Positions 32,845-45,168 of a DNA stretch of 64,000 nt are shown piece after piece; position 1 is the stretch's first letter; the number at the start of each line of letters is the position of its first letter. Location: assembly GCA_019914945.1 (NCBI GenBank), contig CM034112.1:8214501-8278500 (forward strand), given 5' to 3'. The translations under genes were made by a program, and so were the position numbers. This stretch comes from Typha latifolia (taxonomy: Eukaryota; Streptophyta; Magnoliopsida; Poales; Typhaceae). Below the pieces are notes generated by a model that was not told the DNA's origin, ran no database searches, and saw only the letters and a list, made by a program, of their open reading frames with translations.

Positions 32845-33149
32845 GCCGAGCTCTGTAACGTGAGCTTGTAACCTATGTGGGGGCTTCAAGCGGCGTGGAT
32901 GATCTGCCTCACCCGGCGAGTCGGGTGTGGGATCGTTCTTTAGCTGGCTCGCCCGTTCCAAGTTGTCGAGCTGGGTCACGTGACTTGGGCGAAGGCTCAG
33001 GCCACGTTGTCCCCTAAATTGGAGGGCATAGCGTGAGGCTGGCTTCACAGAGCAGCGATCACCTCCCGCTCACAACAGTGGAAGGATAACGGGCCCATGC
33101 GACCCAGGCCCAATATGGCTCAAAGAGTGGACTTCGATCAGACCGCCTC
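32845..33149 (+). ncRNA. 7SL (SRP) RNA gene, copy 4
   Basis: 305 nt. It has CTCTGTAACGTGAGCTTGTAACC, where CTCTGTAAC is the form I remember for functional plant 7SL RNAs; only 7SL-6 shares CTCTG here. Variants shared with 7SL-9: CCACGTTGTCCCC, GGAGGGCATAGCG and GACCGCCTC. Terminator TTTTT at 33150-33154. Its flanks are less like the rest of the array, and it may be the most ancestral or an independently maintained copy. Whether it is expressed cannot be read from sequence. Confidence 0.85.
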
Positions 33150-33154
33150 TTTTT

Positions 33155-33418
33155 ATTTTTTGGCTCTACGCATAAAGGCATCAGCAACATATTAGCCTAG
33201 GTACCTAATTCTATTTTACACCTACATAAAATAATTTAAAAATTATCAAATAGAAAAAGAAATATCCTAAGTTTCTAGGAGTGATTAATTTGCAAAGGAA
33301 GTAAACAAGAAATATTGATTTCTTTCCAAAAGCCACATAAGTTAAAAGCTCTTAAAGCATTCAATGTAGCTACTAAATATTCTATAAGTAACAAATATTA
33401 TAAATGTTGGAATCAATG
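33155..33418. other. Downstream flank of 7SL-4
   Basis: AT-rich, beginning TTTTTTGGCTCTACGCATAAAGGC. It is repeated almost exactly after 7SL-9 (59563-59827) but after no other copy. Confidence 0.7.
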
Positions 33419-33870
33419 TGATACGACTCGGTCAAATTGGATCCACTCGCAATATTAGATTTATAGGGAAGTCTATTTATCTAGTTTGATTTTTGCTTGA
33501 AGAAATAAAAGTTTTTGGCTAGGAGGCATTCAAACGCAAAGAACCGCGTTCGAATGGGCTATACAAACGCTTGCACGTGTTCACAAAAATAGAGAACGTG
33601 ATTTGTGTGTTCGAACGGCCACGGGCCTGTTCGAAGGCGACTGTTCGAATGCCCGTATGCATTCATAATGATAGAGAACGATATTTGCACGTTCGAACAC
33701 ACCACAGTGAAAGTTGTTGGTTTGTTAGGGTTTTAATTTAGTTGTTTGGGTCACAAGGGTGAGCTTTTATAAATATGTAGAGGAAACTCTAATTGAAGTT
33801 TATCTGATAATTAGAATGGCATTGTTGCCCTTATCTCTCTCCTTCTTGCTCCAGCCATTGGCGCCCTCTT
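33419..33870 (+). mobile_element. LTR of the TGATACGA family, + strand, 3' truncated
   Basis: Starts TGATACGACTCGG like the minus-strand LTRs at 7811, 45168 and 54276. It has a TTCGAA cluster (33559-33707), then TTTTATAAATATGTAGAGG as TATA region, then GAGGAAACTCTAATTG and AGCCATTGG...CCCTC, which parallel the same positions in the 592 bp LTRs. The CGTAACA end is not found; the right limit is approximate. Confidence 0.6.
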
Positions 33871-34929
33871 TTATAAATCGAATGTTTGCTACTTGTTCAA
33901 GCTCAAATGTAGGATAGCAGTCTGTGTAGTCGGATAAAAATAATCACAAAATATTCTACCATAAACAGAAAATTATGAACTAGCAGTGTCAATCCGTAAC
34001 TTCCTAATCTACGTTTTTGGTATTCATGCCCTTTGTAGATTCTGACTGAAACTAGGACAAAAATATGCAAAAGTGTGGGTGAAGGTGAAAGTGACAGGTG
34101 ACAGTGATGATGGGGGTAAGGGATGATAATAGTGATAGGATGGATGGCTCGTGGTGTTGAGGAGATAAGGATGAGGGGAGAGAAGTGGTCAAGATCCCAA
34201 GGAGGAGGGAGGACTCGACGGTCAAGGGGGATTAGAGGTCATCGGTGATGAGATGGCGCATAAATAGGGCTTGAACAAAGAGGAATAAGGATTAGGGCAG
34301 AGAGGAAAAGAAGGGATAGATATCAATATTCATTCCTTATCAACCGAGTCGAAGGAGAACTCGAAGAAGATCCAAACCGCCCTCAAGGTTGTAATCCAAG
34401 CTTTGATAAAGGCCCTACCGGCTGCCCTCCACTGACCTGCGTCGCCAATGCCACCGACCACGATAGAATACAACCACACTCGGCTAGAAAACTCCACCCA
34501 TGATGAAGGTGGAGGGAGCCCCAAACCGCGGCCTCGACCCCTCCTCCGACCGCGATGGAAGTCCTTTCACCACTGCAGACCCTCCCAGTTGCCTCTTCCG
34601 TGATGGAGAAGCTCCCAACGATGCCTCGAATACCATCTTCCTCAGCCACAGTGGAAGGTAGGGCTGAAAACCCTAGATTTCCATTGGCAGCTATCTAGTC
34701 GTTCCCAGCCCTCGTCGCCACGTCAAGTACTTTCCACGGGACCCCCACACACGAGCCTAGGTTGTCGTTCGCGCCTGCATCAGTCGAGAGACCGCCAACG
34801 ATGGTGATTTATGTTGCAACAAACCCACAGTTGGTAGGCGCGGGTCTAGCGCTTCCACGACCACTGGCGGCCATGATTGGCTTCCTCGAGCCGACTACCA
34901 GCCAATGGTGGCCACTGCAGTCGTTGATT
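33871..34929. other. Single-copy region, partly GC-rich, unassigned
   Basis: Contains GATGGTGA-type repeats (34080-34330) and a GC-rich part (34380-34930). Open frames on the minus strand at 34330-34649 have no recognisable domain and biased composition. It may be the untranslated 3' part of the gypsy element whose end lies at 35094. Confidence 0.35.
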
Positions 34930-35093
34930 TATCCCTGATCATAAATGCAAGTGCTAGCCAACTCTCTTCATGTTCCTAGGCAGACTAAAGGAGAATGAAC
35001 CCAAATCGGCTGATTGGCATGACAAGCTATACGAGTATAATGACGTAAGAGATTAGTCACCTTGAGGACAAAGTGTCAGAAGCATGGTGGATT
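34930..35093 (+). mobile_element. 3' internal end of a Ty3-gypsy-type element
   Basis: GTCACCTTGAGGACAAAGTGTCAGAAGCATGGTGGAT leads into TGTTATGATCC. A CTTGAGGACAA stretch shortly before a purine-rich tract and 3' LTR is common in plant gypsy elements. The 39601-39650 copy repeats it. Confidence 0.45.
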
Positions 35094-35655
35094 GTTATGA
35101 TCCGACCACATGGGTCAAGTCGAGTCAAATCGAGTTGAATCAAATTGTTAGTTCGCTTTATTTATTATTTTAAGTTTTAAATAAATCAAATAATTCGTAT
35201 GTGGATCCGATCCGCTAGGAATTTTTACTCCTATAAATAGGAGTAGACATGTGTTGATAATTGTCAATGAATGAATCTGAGTATAGCCATGTTAATATTT
35301 TTGTTGTTATCTTTTAACATAGCTGTTAGATTGCCTTTATCTTTCTAGGAGTTGATCATCGCCGTAGAAACATTTCAATCTTTTAAACCCTAGCCATCTT
35401 CCTCCATCAGCAGCCACCGTATCTTACGGCCATCCACCACTACCCTTGGCTGTTTGCTACCCTCCAATAGCTGCCGCAATGTCGAATATTTAGTATTTTG
35501 CCTTATATGACCTTACTTCACTATTTTATTAATATCTTTTCATCCAAACATCGAATTCTCGGAAACGAAATTCATTAGAATCCTAACTTCTTAAGTTGCC
35601 TCTATATAAATTTTCATAATTTTCTTACGTTCAAATCTGGTTCGTAATAGGAACA
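35094..35655 (+). mobile_element. LTR, TGTTATGATCC...GGAACA (most complete copy)
   Basis: 562 bp with TG...CA ends, a CTCCTATAAATAGGAGTAG TATA region near 35230, and the 3' end GTAATAGGAACA. It is followed at once by the minus-strand long-LTR block, as in the other A units. Confidence 0.55.
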
Positions 35656-35662
35656 CACATTA

Positions 35663-37623
35663 TTATCATATATTACGTGCTAAAACCCATGACCATGCCC
35701 AATAATAGAAATTATGATACACTAAATTTTACCAACCAACAAAATAAAATTAACATGCTCAATTTGCAATAATAATAGTAAGAAAAACGTATGCACATGC
35801 ATAATATGAATATGATAACGTCATAAGGTAAGTTGTGACATTCTCTACCCTACTCCTAGATTATATAAGTTTCACTTGCCTAAACTGCTTTCTAGATACT
35901 AGCTACCATTGAATCATCCTCATAGGGTACAGAGTTCACCTTGATAAGGAAAATAATAAAAGCATAAGCACAATTACCTAATATACCCTACTAACATCCG
36001 CAATAGGCTTGGAGAGGTCCATTTAAGAATTCTCCTATATTTATTAATTTGGTTGAGCAATTATAGCTATACTGGCACCTAACACGTTATTAAAAGTAAT
36101 TTAAAATAATTTACCTTGAATTCTCGTTACACTACGTCGCCTAAGTAAATCACATGGGCAACACTAAATTAATCTACTTTATTAAATAAAATAATCTACT
36201 TAATATAATTTTCCTATAGGAATCTGTATTAATTCTTTAGCAGGAGCAATTAATACACATACACTCAAATCATCAACTCATTTCCTAAAATTTATTTAAC
36301 CAAAGTATACTCGACCGCATGAAATCCCAATTAGAGTTAGTTCCTATTATGTGTTATTTGTAACGACACTCTCAAGCCACGATCTAATTCATTAAAATTA
36401 ATTTATCATATAATTAAATAGCAAACACTACTATTTTCTAAAAATAATTAATTAAGGCTTACGGTTGCCAACACTAAAAAAATAAAATAACTTAAATAAT
36501 TTAAAGAAATAATTAGAGGGTAATTACTTGGCCAGCACAAAACCAAAAATAAACCCACCAAAAACTAGACCAAAAGCCTACATTACCCAAAAAGAGCCAC
36601 TTGGATTGGCCTACTTGTAGCCCCACCCATCACAAACTTGGGCTAGGCTCCACCCATCACAAACTTGGGCTAGGCTCCACCCAGCCTAACACAGAACATG
36701 GATGGGCCGCAATCAGCCCAACCCATCACACAGGTTGGGCCGCACCTAGCTCGACCCTGAACTTGGGCTGGGCCGTCGCTAGCCTAAAACGGAGACACCC
36801 CACCTCTCCCTCCTTCTTCACCTCTATCGAAAGGAGGGAGAAGGGAAGGAAGGGTGGCTGTCGGTGATCACCTTTGCTCACAACCAGGGCCAATAGGCTG
36901 GTCAACATCCCACCGACGGAGGTAGGCACCCACGGTGCCTACCTGACCGGTGGGGAAGACAGCGACCACTTACCGATGGCAAAAACCCAATTGGTGGGAG
37001 GATGGGGAGGGGGTGGGGGAGTTGTCAGCAAACTCAACCGCTGACAACCCAGCTGACCCCACCGACACACTCCCCTTGACAAGTAGAAGCTAGCCGAGGG
37101 GACCCCCTAGAGATGGTCGACGGCGAGAATCCACCTCACCTCGGTTGCCGACTAAGGCAAGGGGCCGCCTGGCGGCTCCAGCCATGAAGGCACCAAAAGA
37201 AACCACCGAGGGCATCCACGCGAGGAAAGGAAGCTCACCGGACTGGCATGGCAAGGGATGAGATCGCCAACTAGCCAAATCACACGAGATCAAGAGGAGG
37301 GCACACTAGAGGAAAGTCTCAAAATTAATTAACTAATTGCAAACAAACTCACTAGAGAATGAGGGAGCTTTGACGTTTTGATCCACGGGGTTGGCAGGTC
37401 CGGCAACGCTCCGATGCAACGGGAAGAAGAAAGAGGGAGAGTGAGCTGTGGGTGGGGAAAATGAAAGAAAGAAAAGAAAAGAAAAGGAGAGGTAGAGAAG
37501 AAGAAAAGAGACAGGGGGAAAAGAGGAAAGTGGCGTATGTGCTCCGTACGTGCGCGCCCTTAAGCTCTCTGCACGTGCTAGGCACATGTGTGCCCAAATT
37601 TATTTATTTTTTTGAATGTTACA
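35663..37623 (-). mobile_element. Long LTR-like block, minus strand, copy 3
   Basis: Same family as 670-2527 but the most diverged copy. It has an extra direct repeat near 36625-36685 (CCACCCATCACAAACTTGGG twice) and ends GAATGTTACA on the + strand. Confidence 0.42.
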
Positions 37624-39053
37624 ATAATTCTTAGTCATTGAACACTTATATGTTTATGAATTTCATAATTAGTTTACTTAGTTCCTAATTTATATTGGTG
37701 TAGGTCATACTTAATTTATATAATTTGTAGCTTCTGTTAGTTAGTAAATATTTATTGCCACCAACAATTTCCAAAAGTGATGTAATAGTATATTTTTGAA
37801 AAAGTCAAATTAATTCACACAAGGTAATTTACAATTATTTTACATATTACATAAATATTTAAGAGAGAGCAAACATTTATTATTGTGTGCGTCTTCTGGA
37901 GACAAAAACTAAAGTGATGCTAGGTCCTCTGATTAGATCCCAATTTCGCTAAAGAAAATTTGAATGTGAACAAAATCTAAATATAAAAATATAGTTTAAA
38001 CTTAGACTCAATTACAGCATGAGAATATTCATAGACCACTACCCACTACTACTGTTATCCATATATGTTCATTGATTGACTTTAAGAAAGACTCTCGTTC
38101 TAGCTTTCAAATAATGATAGTTAGAACCGTCTATAAGAGGAGGTCTAACAGTAAATTAGCATTTCTTAGGTAAATCCATATCTCATAGTTGACTAACATT
38201 CCTTAGTTTTAAGTAAGATTAGTATGATGAGAAAAATAATGTAAATCATCTCGAAGCGAGATCCCTTATTGATTATATAAGTTTAAGAGGTGGCGACCGA
38301 TAAGGATTGAGCTAGTGACTGCTCTTCCGATGATCACGTGAGTTCAAAATCAACACACCTCGTCATTAAATACTTTTCTCATCCTTTTTAATTTAAAATT
38401 TTCAACTAACTTGTACAAAAATCACTTTATATTGTGTTGCATTTCTGTTTCTATTATAATCATGTTAAAATATAAAATATAAAATCAATGTTATATAACA
38501 AGCTAAGTTAAAATTTTATAGTAATTAATGAGTTAATATGATATGGAAGCTGAGGTATTAATTTTGAGTCTCCCTACACCCCGATTCTTATTTAAAATAT
38601 AAGGAAATTTGTATATAACACCCTGTTTTATAATATAATTATAGTTTACATCTTATATTTTTATTAATTATAAATTAAACTCTATGATTTAGTGAATATG
38701 TGCAAAAAATATCTTATGCTAAATTTAAATTAATTGTGAAAATATTTAATTAAGTACAGATATTATTTTTAAATAACTTAAATATCTTTAGTATAACTTG
38801 GTTTAGAGTATTTTCATTATTTTTTAGTATAGTTAATTTAATTAAAAGATTTAATTAAGTTTAACTAACGATATAGTGTTTTGTGTACATATTTGCTAAA
38901 TTAAAAGGCTCAATTAAATAGTAAAAATATAGGAGTTTATGTGCAAATTTTCGTAAAATATAAAACCCTTTTAACCCATTTAAATAGTCCACTCTTTGGG
39001 CGTATGCATCAACATTTAAATATCCGTTAGTAGATTATTTTGGGTGGTCCTTA
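37624..39053. other. AT-rich upstream region of 7SL-5, with fullest SINE-like block
   Basis: Homologous to the regions before the other A-type 7SL genes. Here the repeat containing the tRNA-like stretch is longest, about 37990-38365, and includes ~150 bp (38010-38160) that copies 1 and 7 have lost. No gene. Confidence 0.5.
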
Positions 39054-39095
39054 GTCCCACATCGGCTAGTTTTTTTATCTTATTGGCTTTATATA
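39054..39095 (+). promoter_or_regulatory. Pol III snRNA-type promoter of 7SL-5
   Basis: GTCCCACATCG is at 39054-39064 and TATATA at 39090-39095; the gap is again 25 bp and the distance to the gene 28 bp. Confidence 0.84.
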
Positions 39096-39117
39096 GCACC
39101 TCTACACTTCGTCGGTC

Positions 39118-39424
39118 GCCGAGCTTAGTAATGTGAGCTTCTAACCCATGTGGGGGCTTCAAGCGGCGCAGATGATCTGCCTCATGCGGTGAGTCGGGTC
39201 TGGGTTCGCTCTTTAGCTGGCTTGCCCGTTCCACGTCGTCGAGTTTAGGTCACGTGACTTTTGGCGAAGGCTAAGGCCACATGTCCCCTAAAGAGGAGGG
39301 CACAGCGTGAGGCTGGCTTCACAGAGCAGCGATCACCTCCCGCTCACAACAGAGGAAGGATAACGGGCCCATGCGACCCAGGCCGAATATGGTTCTAAGA
39401 GTGGACTTCGATCAGACCGCCCCC
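39118..39424 (+). ncRNA. 7SL (SRP) RNA pseudogene, copy 5
   Basis: 307 nt. More substituted than the others: CTTAGTAATGTGAGCTTCTAACCC (the TGTAA motif is broken to TCTAA), GGCGCAGATG, CATGCGGTGAG, TTTAGGTCACGTGACTTTTGGCG, CACATGTCC, ACAGAGGAAGG. Six T residues end it (39425-39430). Promoter spacing is unchanged, but the loss of the Alu motif suggests a pseudogene. Confidence 0.8.
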
Positions 39425-39430
39425 TTTTTT

Positions 39431-39650
39431 ATGGTACAAATCACCCTTATGTTTTGGATTACTAGTTCTACATTTACTGAAAAATCAAAAATAACTATTT
39501 TCCAATCGTGTTCTTTTACTCCAGTTTGATGCAATAAACTTGCATCATTAATACTTAGATACTTATTTTGTTCAAAATAAAAGACCGCATCCGCAACCTA
39601 TTAGATTCATAACATCACCTTGAGGATAAGGTGTCAGAAGCGTGGTGGAT
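39431..39650. other. Short spacer and gypsy 3' end copy
   Basis: Begins ATGGTACAAATCACCCTTATG, which elsewhere lies ~175 bp after the T-run (8796), so the spacer is deleted here. 39601-39650 repeats the CTTGAGGATAAGGTGTCAGAAG segment. Confidence 0.6.
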
Positions 39651-40199
39651 TATTACGATCCGACCGTATGAGTTAAGTCGAGTCAAATCAAATCGAGTCA
39701 AGTTAGTTAGTTAGTTAGTTTTATTTATTATTTTGAATTTTAAATAAATTAGATAATTTGCATATGGATCCTATAAGCTAGGGATTTTTACTCTTATAAA
39801 TAAGAGTGAACATGTGTTGATAATTATCAATAAATGAATTTGAGTTTAACCATACTAATGTTTTTGTTCTTAATCTTTTATCGTAGTCGTTAGATCGCCT
39901 TTATCTTTCTAGGAGTTGATCATAGCCATATAAATATTTCGATCTTCTAAACCCTAGCCATCTTCCTCTACCAGCAGCCACCATATTTTATGGCCGTCTA
40001 GCATCACCCTTGGCCATCCGCCACCCTCTAATGGCCACCGCAACGTCTAATATTTACTGTTTTGCCCTATATGATCTTGTTCCACTATTTTATTAATATC
40101 TTTTCATCCAAACTTCGAATTCAACCTTATCTTTTGAAGCTGCCTCTATATATATTTTCATAATTTTCTTACGTTTAGATCTGGTTCGTAATAGTAACA
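39651..40199 (+). mobile_element. LTR, TGTTATGATCC family (start mutated to TATTACGATCC)
   Basis: Second near-complete copy, with TATA-like CTTATAAATAAGAG near 39800 and the end ATAGTAACA. Several transitions against 35094-35655. Confidence 0.52.
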
Positions 40200-40207
40200 A
40201 GCATTAT

Positions 40208-42270
40208 TATCATATATTACGTGGTAACTCCCATGATCATATCTAATAATAGAAATTATGATATGCGAAATCTTACCGACAAATAAAATAAAATTAACAT
40301 ACACAACGTGCAATAATAATATTAAGAAAAACATATGCACATGCATGATATGAATGTGATGATGCCATAATGTAAGTTATGCCATTCTTTATACTACTCC
40401 TAGATTATATAAGTTTCACTTGCCTAAATTGCTTTCTTGATACTAGCTACCACTGAATCATCCTCATAGGGTATAAAGTCCATCTCAATAAGAAAAATAA
40501 TAAACACATAAGCACAATTACCTAATACAATTAAGTAAATACCCTACAGACATCCGCTATAGATTTGGAGAGGTCCATTTAAGAAATCTCATATATTTAT
40601 TAATTAGGTTGAGCTAGTATAGCTGTATTAGCGCGTAACTCATTATTAAAAGTAATTTAAAATAATTTATCCCGAATTCTCGTTACACTAATTATTGTCG
40701 CTCAAGTAAATCACATAGGCAATATTGAATTAATTTGCTTCGTTAAATAAGATAATATGCTTAATATAATTTTTCTATAGGAATTTGTATTAATTCTCTG
40801 ACAGGAGCAATAAATACATATCATCAACTCATTTCTTAAAATTAATTTAACCAAAGTATACTCGATCGCGTGAAATCCCAATTAGAGTTAATTCCTATTA
40901 TGTGTTATTTGTAACGGTACTCTCAAGCCACAGTCTAATTAATTAAAATTAATTTATAAAATAATTAATATAGCAAACACTATTATCTGCTAAAAATAAT
41001 TAATTAAGGCTCACGCTTGTCAACACTAAAAATAAATAAAATGACTTAATTAATTTTAAAAATAATTAGAGGGTAATTACTTGGCCAGCATAAAACCAAA
41101 AATAAACCCACAAAAAAATTGGGCCAAAATCTTACATTACCCCCAAAAAAGCCACTTAGGTTGGCCTGCAAGCAGGTAAACCCACCACAAACTTGGGCTT
41201 AGCCTAATCCAGAACATGAATGGGCCACACCTAGCCTAATCCAGAACATGAATGGGCCACACCCAACCCACCCAGTCACACGGGCTAGGTCACACCCAGC
41301 CCACCATAAACTTGGGCTGGGCTGCACCTAGCCTAATTTAGAACATGAATGGGCCACACCCAGCCCACCCAGTCACACGGGCTAGGTCACACCCAGCTCG
41401 ACCACGAACTCGGATTGGGGGTGCGGCCACCTTGAAATAGAGACACCCCACCCCTCCCTCCTTCCTCATCTCGACCAGAAAGGAGGGAGGAGGGAAGGAA
41501 GGGTGGCTATCGGTGGTCACCATCGCCAAAGGTCAATAGGCCGGTCGGCGTCCCCACCGACGGAGGAAGGCACCCATGCTGCCTACCTGGCCAGTGGGGA
41601 AGACAGCGATCGCCCACCGATGACAAGAACCAAATAGATGGAGGGGGGGCTACCGGGAAACTCAATCGCTGACAACTCAACAAACCCCACCAACATGCTC
41701 CCCTCGATAAGTAGAAGCTAGATAAGGGGAACCCCAGTTGCCAGAGGTGGTTGGCGGTGAGAATCCACCTCATCTCGGTTACCGACTAAGGTGAGGGGCC
41801 ACCCGACGGCTCCGGTCACAAGGGCACCAAAGGAAGCCACCAAGGGCATCCACACGAGGAGAGGAAGCTCACAGGATTGGTGCGACAAGGAATGAGGCCG
41901 CCAGCTAGCCAGATCATAGCGAGACCAAGAGGAGGGCACACTAGAGGAAAGACTCAAAATTAATTAACTAATTGTAAATCAGACTCACCTGGACAATGAG
42001 GGAGCTCTGTCACTTTGATTCACGGGGGTGGCACTTCCAGTGGTGCTCCGACACGACGCGAAGAAGAAAAAGGGAGAGTGAGCTGTGGGTGGGGAGAAGG
42101 AAAGAAAGAAAAAAAGAAGAAAAGGAGAGCGAAAGAAGAAGAAAAGAGATACGGGGAAGAGAGAAAAGGGGTGCATGTCCCGCACATGTGCACCTTTAAG
42201 CTCTACGCACATGCCAGGATCGTGCCAGGCACATGTGCACCCAAATTTATTTATTTATTTGGATGTTACA
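40208..42270 (-). mobile_element. Long LTR-like block, minus strand, copy 4
   Basis: Same family; contains three imperfect direct repeats of GCCTAATCCAGAACATGAATGGGCCACACC-like sequence at 41210-41400, expanding it. Ends GGATGTTACA. Confidence 0.42.
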
Positions 42271-42492
42271 GTAATTCTTAGTCACTGAACACTTATATGC
42301 TAATGAATTTTATAATTAATTTACTTAGTTCCTAAGTTATATTGGTGTAGGTCATACTTAATTTATATAATTTGTAGCTTGTGTAGTTAGTAAACATTTA
42401 TTGCCACCAACAATTTCCAAAAGCGATGTAATAGTATATTTTTTAAAAAAGTCAAATTAATTCACACAAGGTAATTAACAATTATTTACTGT
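42271..42492. other. Flank cut at a rearrangement junction
   Basis: Follows the usual flank to ACAATTATTTACTGTTTTGCC, then jumps back into the middle of an A unit. TTTACTGTTTTGCCA occurs at the junction (about 42484) and again at about 42574, so this is likely a recombination at short homology. Confidence 0.6.
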
Positions 42493-43165
42493 TTTGCCAC
42501 TATATCTTATCGCCGTCCAGCACCACCCTTGGCTATCCGCCACCCTCCAACGACCATTGCAACGTCGAATATTTACTGTTTTGCCATATATGACCTTGCT
42601 TAACTATTTTATTAATATCTTTTTATCTAGAAGTCGGATTCTTATGAAACTAGATCTATTAGTAACTTTCAAGGCTACCTCCATATAAATTTTCATAATT
42701 TTTTTACGTCCAGATTTGATTCATAATAGGAACAAACATTATTGTCACATATTACGTGCTAACATGTATAATCATGCCCAATAATAGAAATTATGATATA
42801 CGAACTTTTACAGACCAATAAAATAAAATTAACATACACGACGTGTAATAATAATAGTAAAAAAATATATGCTAATACATGATATGAATGTGATGATGCC
42901 ATAAGGTAAGTTATGACATTCTTTACACTATTCCTAGATTATAGAAGTTTCATTTGCCTAATCTGCTTTCTTAATACTAGCTACCACTGAATCTTCCTCA
43001 TAGGGTACAAAGTCTATCTCGATAAGAAAAAAAGAAAAATATAAGCACAATCATCTAATACTGATTAATTAAATACCCTACAAACATCCGCTATAGGCTT
43101 GGAGAGATCCATTTAAGAATTCTCCTATATTTATTAATTAGGTTGAGCTAGCATAGCTGTACTAG
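42493..43165. repeat. Partial second A unit (LTR end plus start of long-LTR block)
   Basis: 42493-42734 is the 3' part of the GGAACA-ended LTR; 42743-43165 is the left part of the minus-strand long-LTR block. It is cut off by the gypsy fragment. Confidence 0.65.
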
Positions 43166-43186
43166 CGCCTAGCATAGCTGTACTAG
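43148..43186 (+). repeat. 18-bp direct repeat at the junction
   Basis: CTAGCATAGCTGTACTAG occurs at 43148-43165 and 43169-43186, three bases apart, immediately before the gypsy fragment. It looks like filler DNA made during end joining. Confidence 0.85.
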
Positions 43187-43188
43187 GG

Positions 43189-44452
43189 CTATAGTTTGCC
43201 CTTTGGCATACTTCACAAGCTTTGACATAGACCTGTACATCCTTCTTCATCCCAGCCCATATGCAACTCTGACTCAACCTTTTGTAGGTGCGTAACAACC
43301 CTTCATGTCCAGCCATAGGAGAGTCATGGAAGTGGCGCATTAACTCCAGGCGCAATTGACGGTTAGTTGGAACAATGATCTTACTCTTGTCTATCAAGTG
43401 TTGTCCCTCATCAACACCCCTTATTTATAGTCGGGATCTGCAGCAAGGTCATCCATCATCTTTTTGGTATCCGGATCATTCTTGTAGGCCTCCCGTAGCT
43501 ACTAGAAAAAAAATGAAAAATTGGTGCTGAAATGGCTGCCAACTCGGCTGGATTCAGGCATTTGGATAAGGCGTCAGCGGTGCTATTTTCAGTCCCTCTT
43601 TTGTACACGATCTTGTAGTCATATCCGAGTAGCTTAGACACCCACCTTTGTTGGGCTGGTGTGTAAATGTGCTGCCCAAGAAAATATGGTAAACTCCTTT
43701 GATCCGTGCGGATCGTGAAGCGTTGCCCGATGAGATAATGCCTCAATTTGGTGGTAGCATGGATGATGGCGAGCATCTCTCTTTCATAGGTAGATAGCAG
43801 TTGTGAATGCTCGGAAAAAGTCTTGCTCATGTAGGCTACAGGTCTTTCCTCTTGCATTAAAACCGCCCCACATCGACTCCGAATGCATCGCACTCAATGG
43901 TGAACGGTTTGGTAAAATCTGCTAAGGCAAGGACCGGGGTTGAGACCATTGACTTCTTCAAGGCTTCAAGTGCTTCCCTGGCTTTGTCCGTCTATGAGAA
44001 TGCACCCTTTCATAGCAAGGTCGTGAGGGGAGCTGCCACCTTGCCGTAGTTCGCTACAAACCGATGATAGTAGCCGGTTAAACCAAGAAAACCACGCAGC
44101 TCCTTGGTAGTTTTTTACAGTGGCCAATCCACCATTCTTTGGATCTTCTTAGGATCTGCTTCCACGCCATCTTTTGATATGATGTGACCCAGGTAATCGA
44201 CCCTTTTCTGCCCCCATAAACACTTGGAATCCTTTGCCTTTAGCTCGTGCTGCCGAAGTAGTCCAAGAACCGTCCGAAGATGCTCCAAATGTTCCTCCCA
44301 TGTGCGGCCGTATACCAATATATCATCAAAGAATGTTAGCACATATTGCATTAAGTGAGGCCTAAAAATATCATTCATCAAACTTTGGAAAGTGGCTGGG
44401 GCATTGATAAGACCTAAAGGCATGACTAGGAACTCATAGTGTCCATCATCAT
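43189..44452 (-). pseudogene. Ty3-gypsy pol fragment: RT, RNase H, integrase zinc finger
   Basis: On the minus strand from 44452: RT from GHYEFLVMPLGLINAPATFQ, catalytic FFDDILVYG, then LKAKDSKCLWGQKRVDYLGHIISKDGVE; connection; RNase H with IECDAF, YEREMLAII, RTDQRSL and NSTADALS; then integrase H...H (HFHDSPMAGHEG) and C...C (KACEVCQRA), stopping at ANYSP. The RT-RNase H-integrase order and FFDDILVY fit a chromovirus-like Ty3-gypsy. Broken by shifts near 44120, 43870 and 43455. The integrase core, Gag, protease and the first part of RT are missing. Confidence 0.9.
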
Positions 44453-44494
44453 GGTAGCCATAGTAGTCCGAGGAAAGTTGGCTTTGATACTAGT
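44453..44494 (-). promoter_or_regulatory. Primer-binding site and gag start of the gypsy-like element
   Basis: Minus strand from the LTR: CGTAACA, then AACTAGTATCAAAGCC (tRNA-iMet site with two transitions), then ATGGCTACCATGATG, which runs into the RT fragment. So the LTR and the pol fragment are joined by an internal deletion, or the join is a chance fusion. Confidence 0.6.
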
Positions 44495-45168
44495 TGTTAC
44501 GAACCAGCCTAATCCGATCCGCAACGCTTCTGAAACTTGGATCCTAGCATCCATATAGCCATTGGATCTAAGTTTCTTGGTGTGAAGGGGGAGAAGTTGT
44601 TGTGGAAGAGAGTGGTTAGAAGCTGTAAGAGACCAACCAAAGACTTGAACGGTGGAAGAATGAAGGTGGGAGAGAGCGCGCCAATGGCTAAAGTCAAGAG
44701 AGAAGGAGATAAGGCTAAATCCAATTCTAATAATAAGATGATCTCCCAATTAGAGTTTCCTTCACATATATATAGAGGCTCAGCCTAAGAACTCCTTAAT
44801 TAATATAAAAACACATCAAACAACCCAAACAATTCCTAACTAAACCCACACTTTCGTCATAGTGCGTTTGAATGCGCTCGATTACGTTGGAGCGTGGAAT
44901 TTTCGTTCTCTGTCGATGCAAACATGATGTAGGCGTTCGAACGGTCGCGTTCGAACGCGCATATTTTCGTTCAAATGCGCCAATTTCATCCTCTGTCGAT
45001 GCAAACGTGATGCAGGCTTCGAACCACCCCATTCGAACGCGATCCTTGCGTTCGAATGCACCCTGACAAAAATTGATTTTATTGCTTCTACTTACTCAAC
45101 TAGATAAATAGGCTCATTCCCATGAACTTAATGTCACGCGTGGAGCCTATATGGATCGAATCGTATCA
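44495..45168 (-). mobile_element. LTR, minus strand, TGATACGA...CGTAACA family (longest copy)
   Basis: 674 bp. On the + strand the TTCGAA-type sites lie at 44864-45060, with an extra segment (44944-45015) duplicating part of the cluster compared with the 592 bp copies. TATA region near 44768. The internal side faces the gypsy pol fragment. Confidence 0.7.

Noticed and set aside
34330..34649. Two minus-strand frames as host gene
   Set aside because: No domain, biased composition, no intron signals, surrounded by TE remnants.
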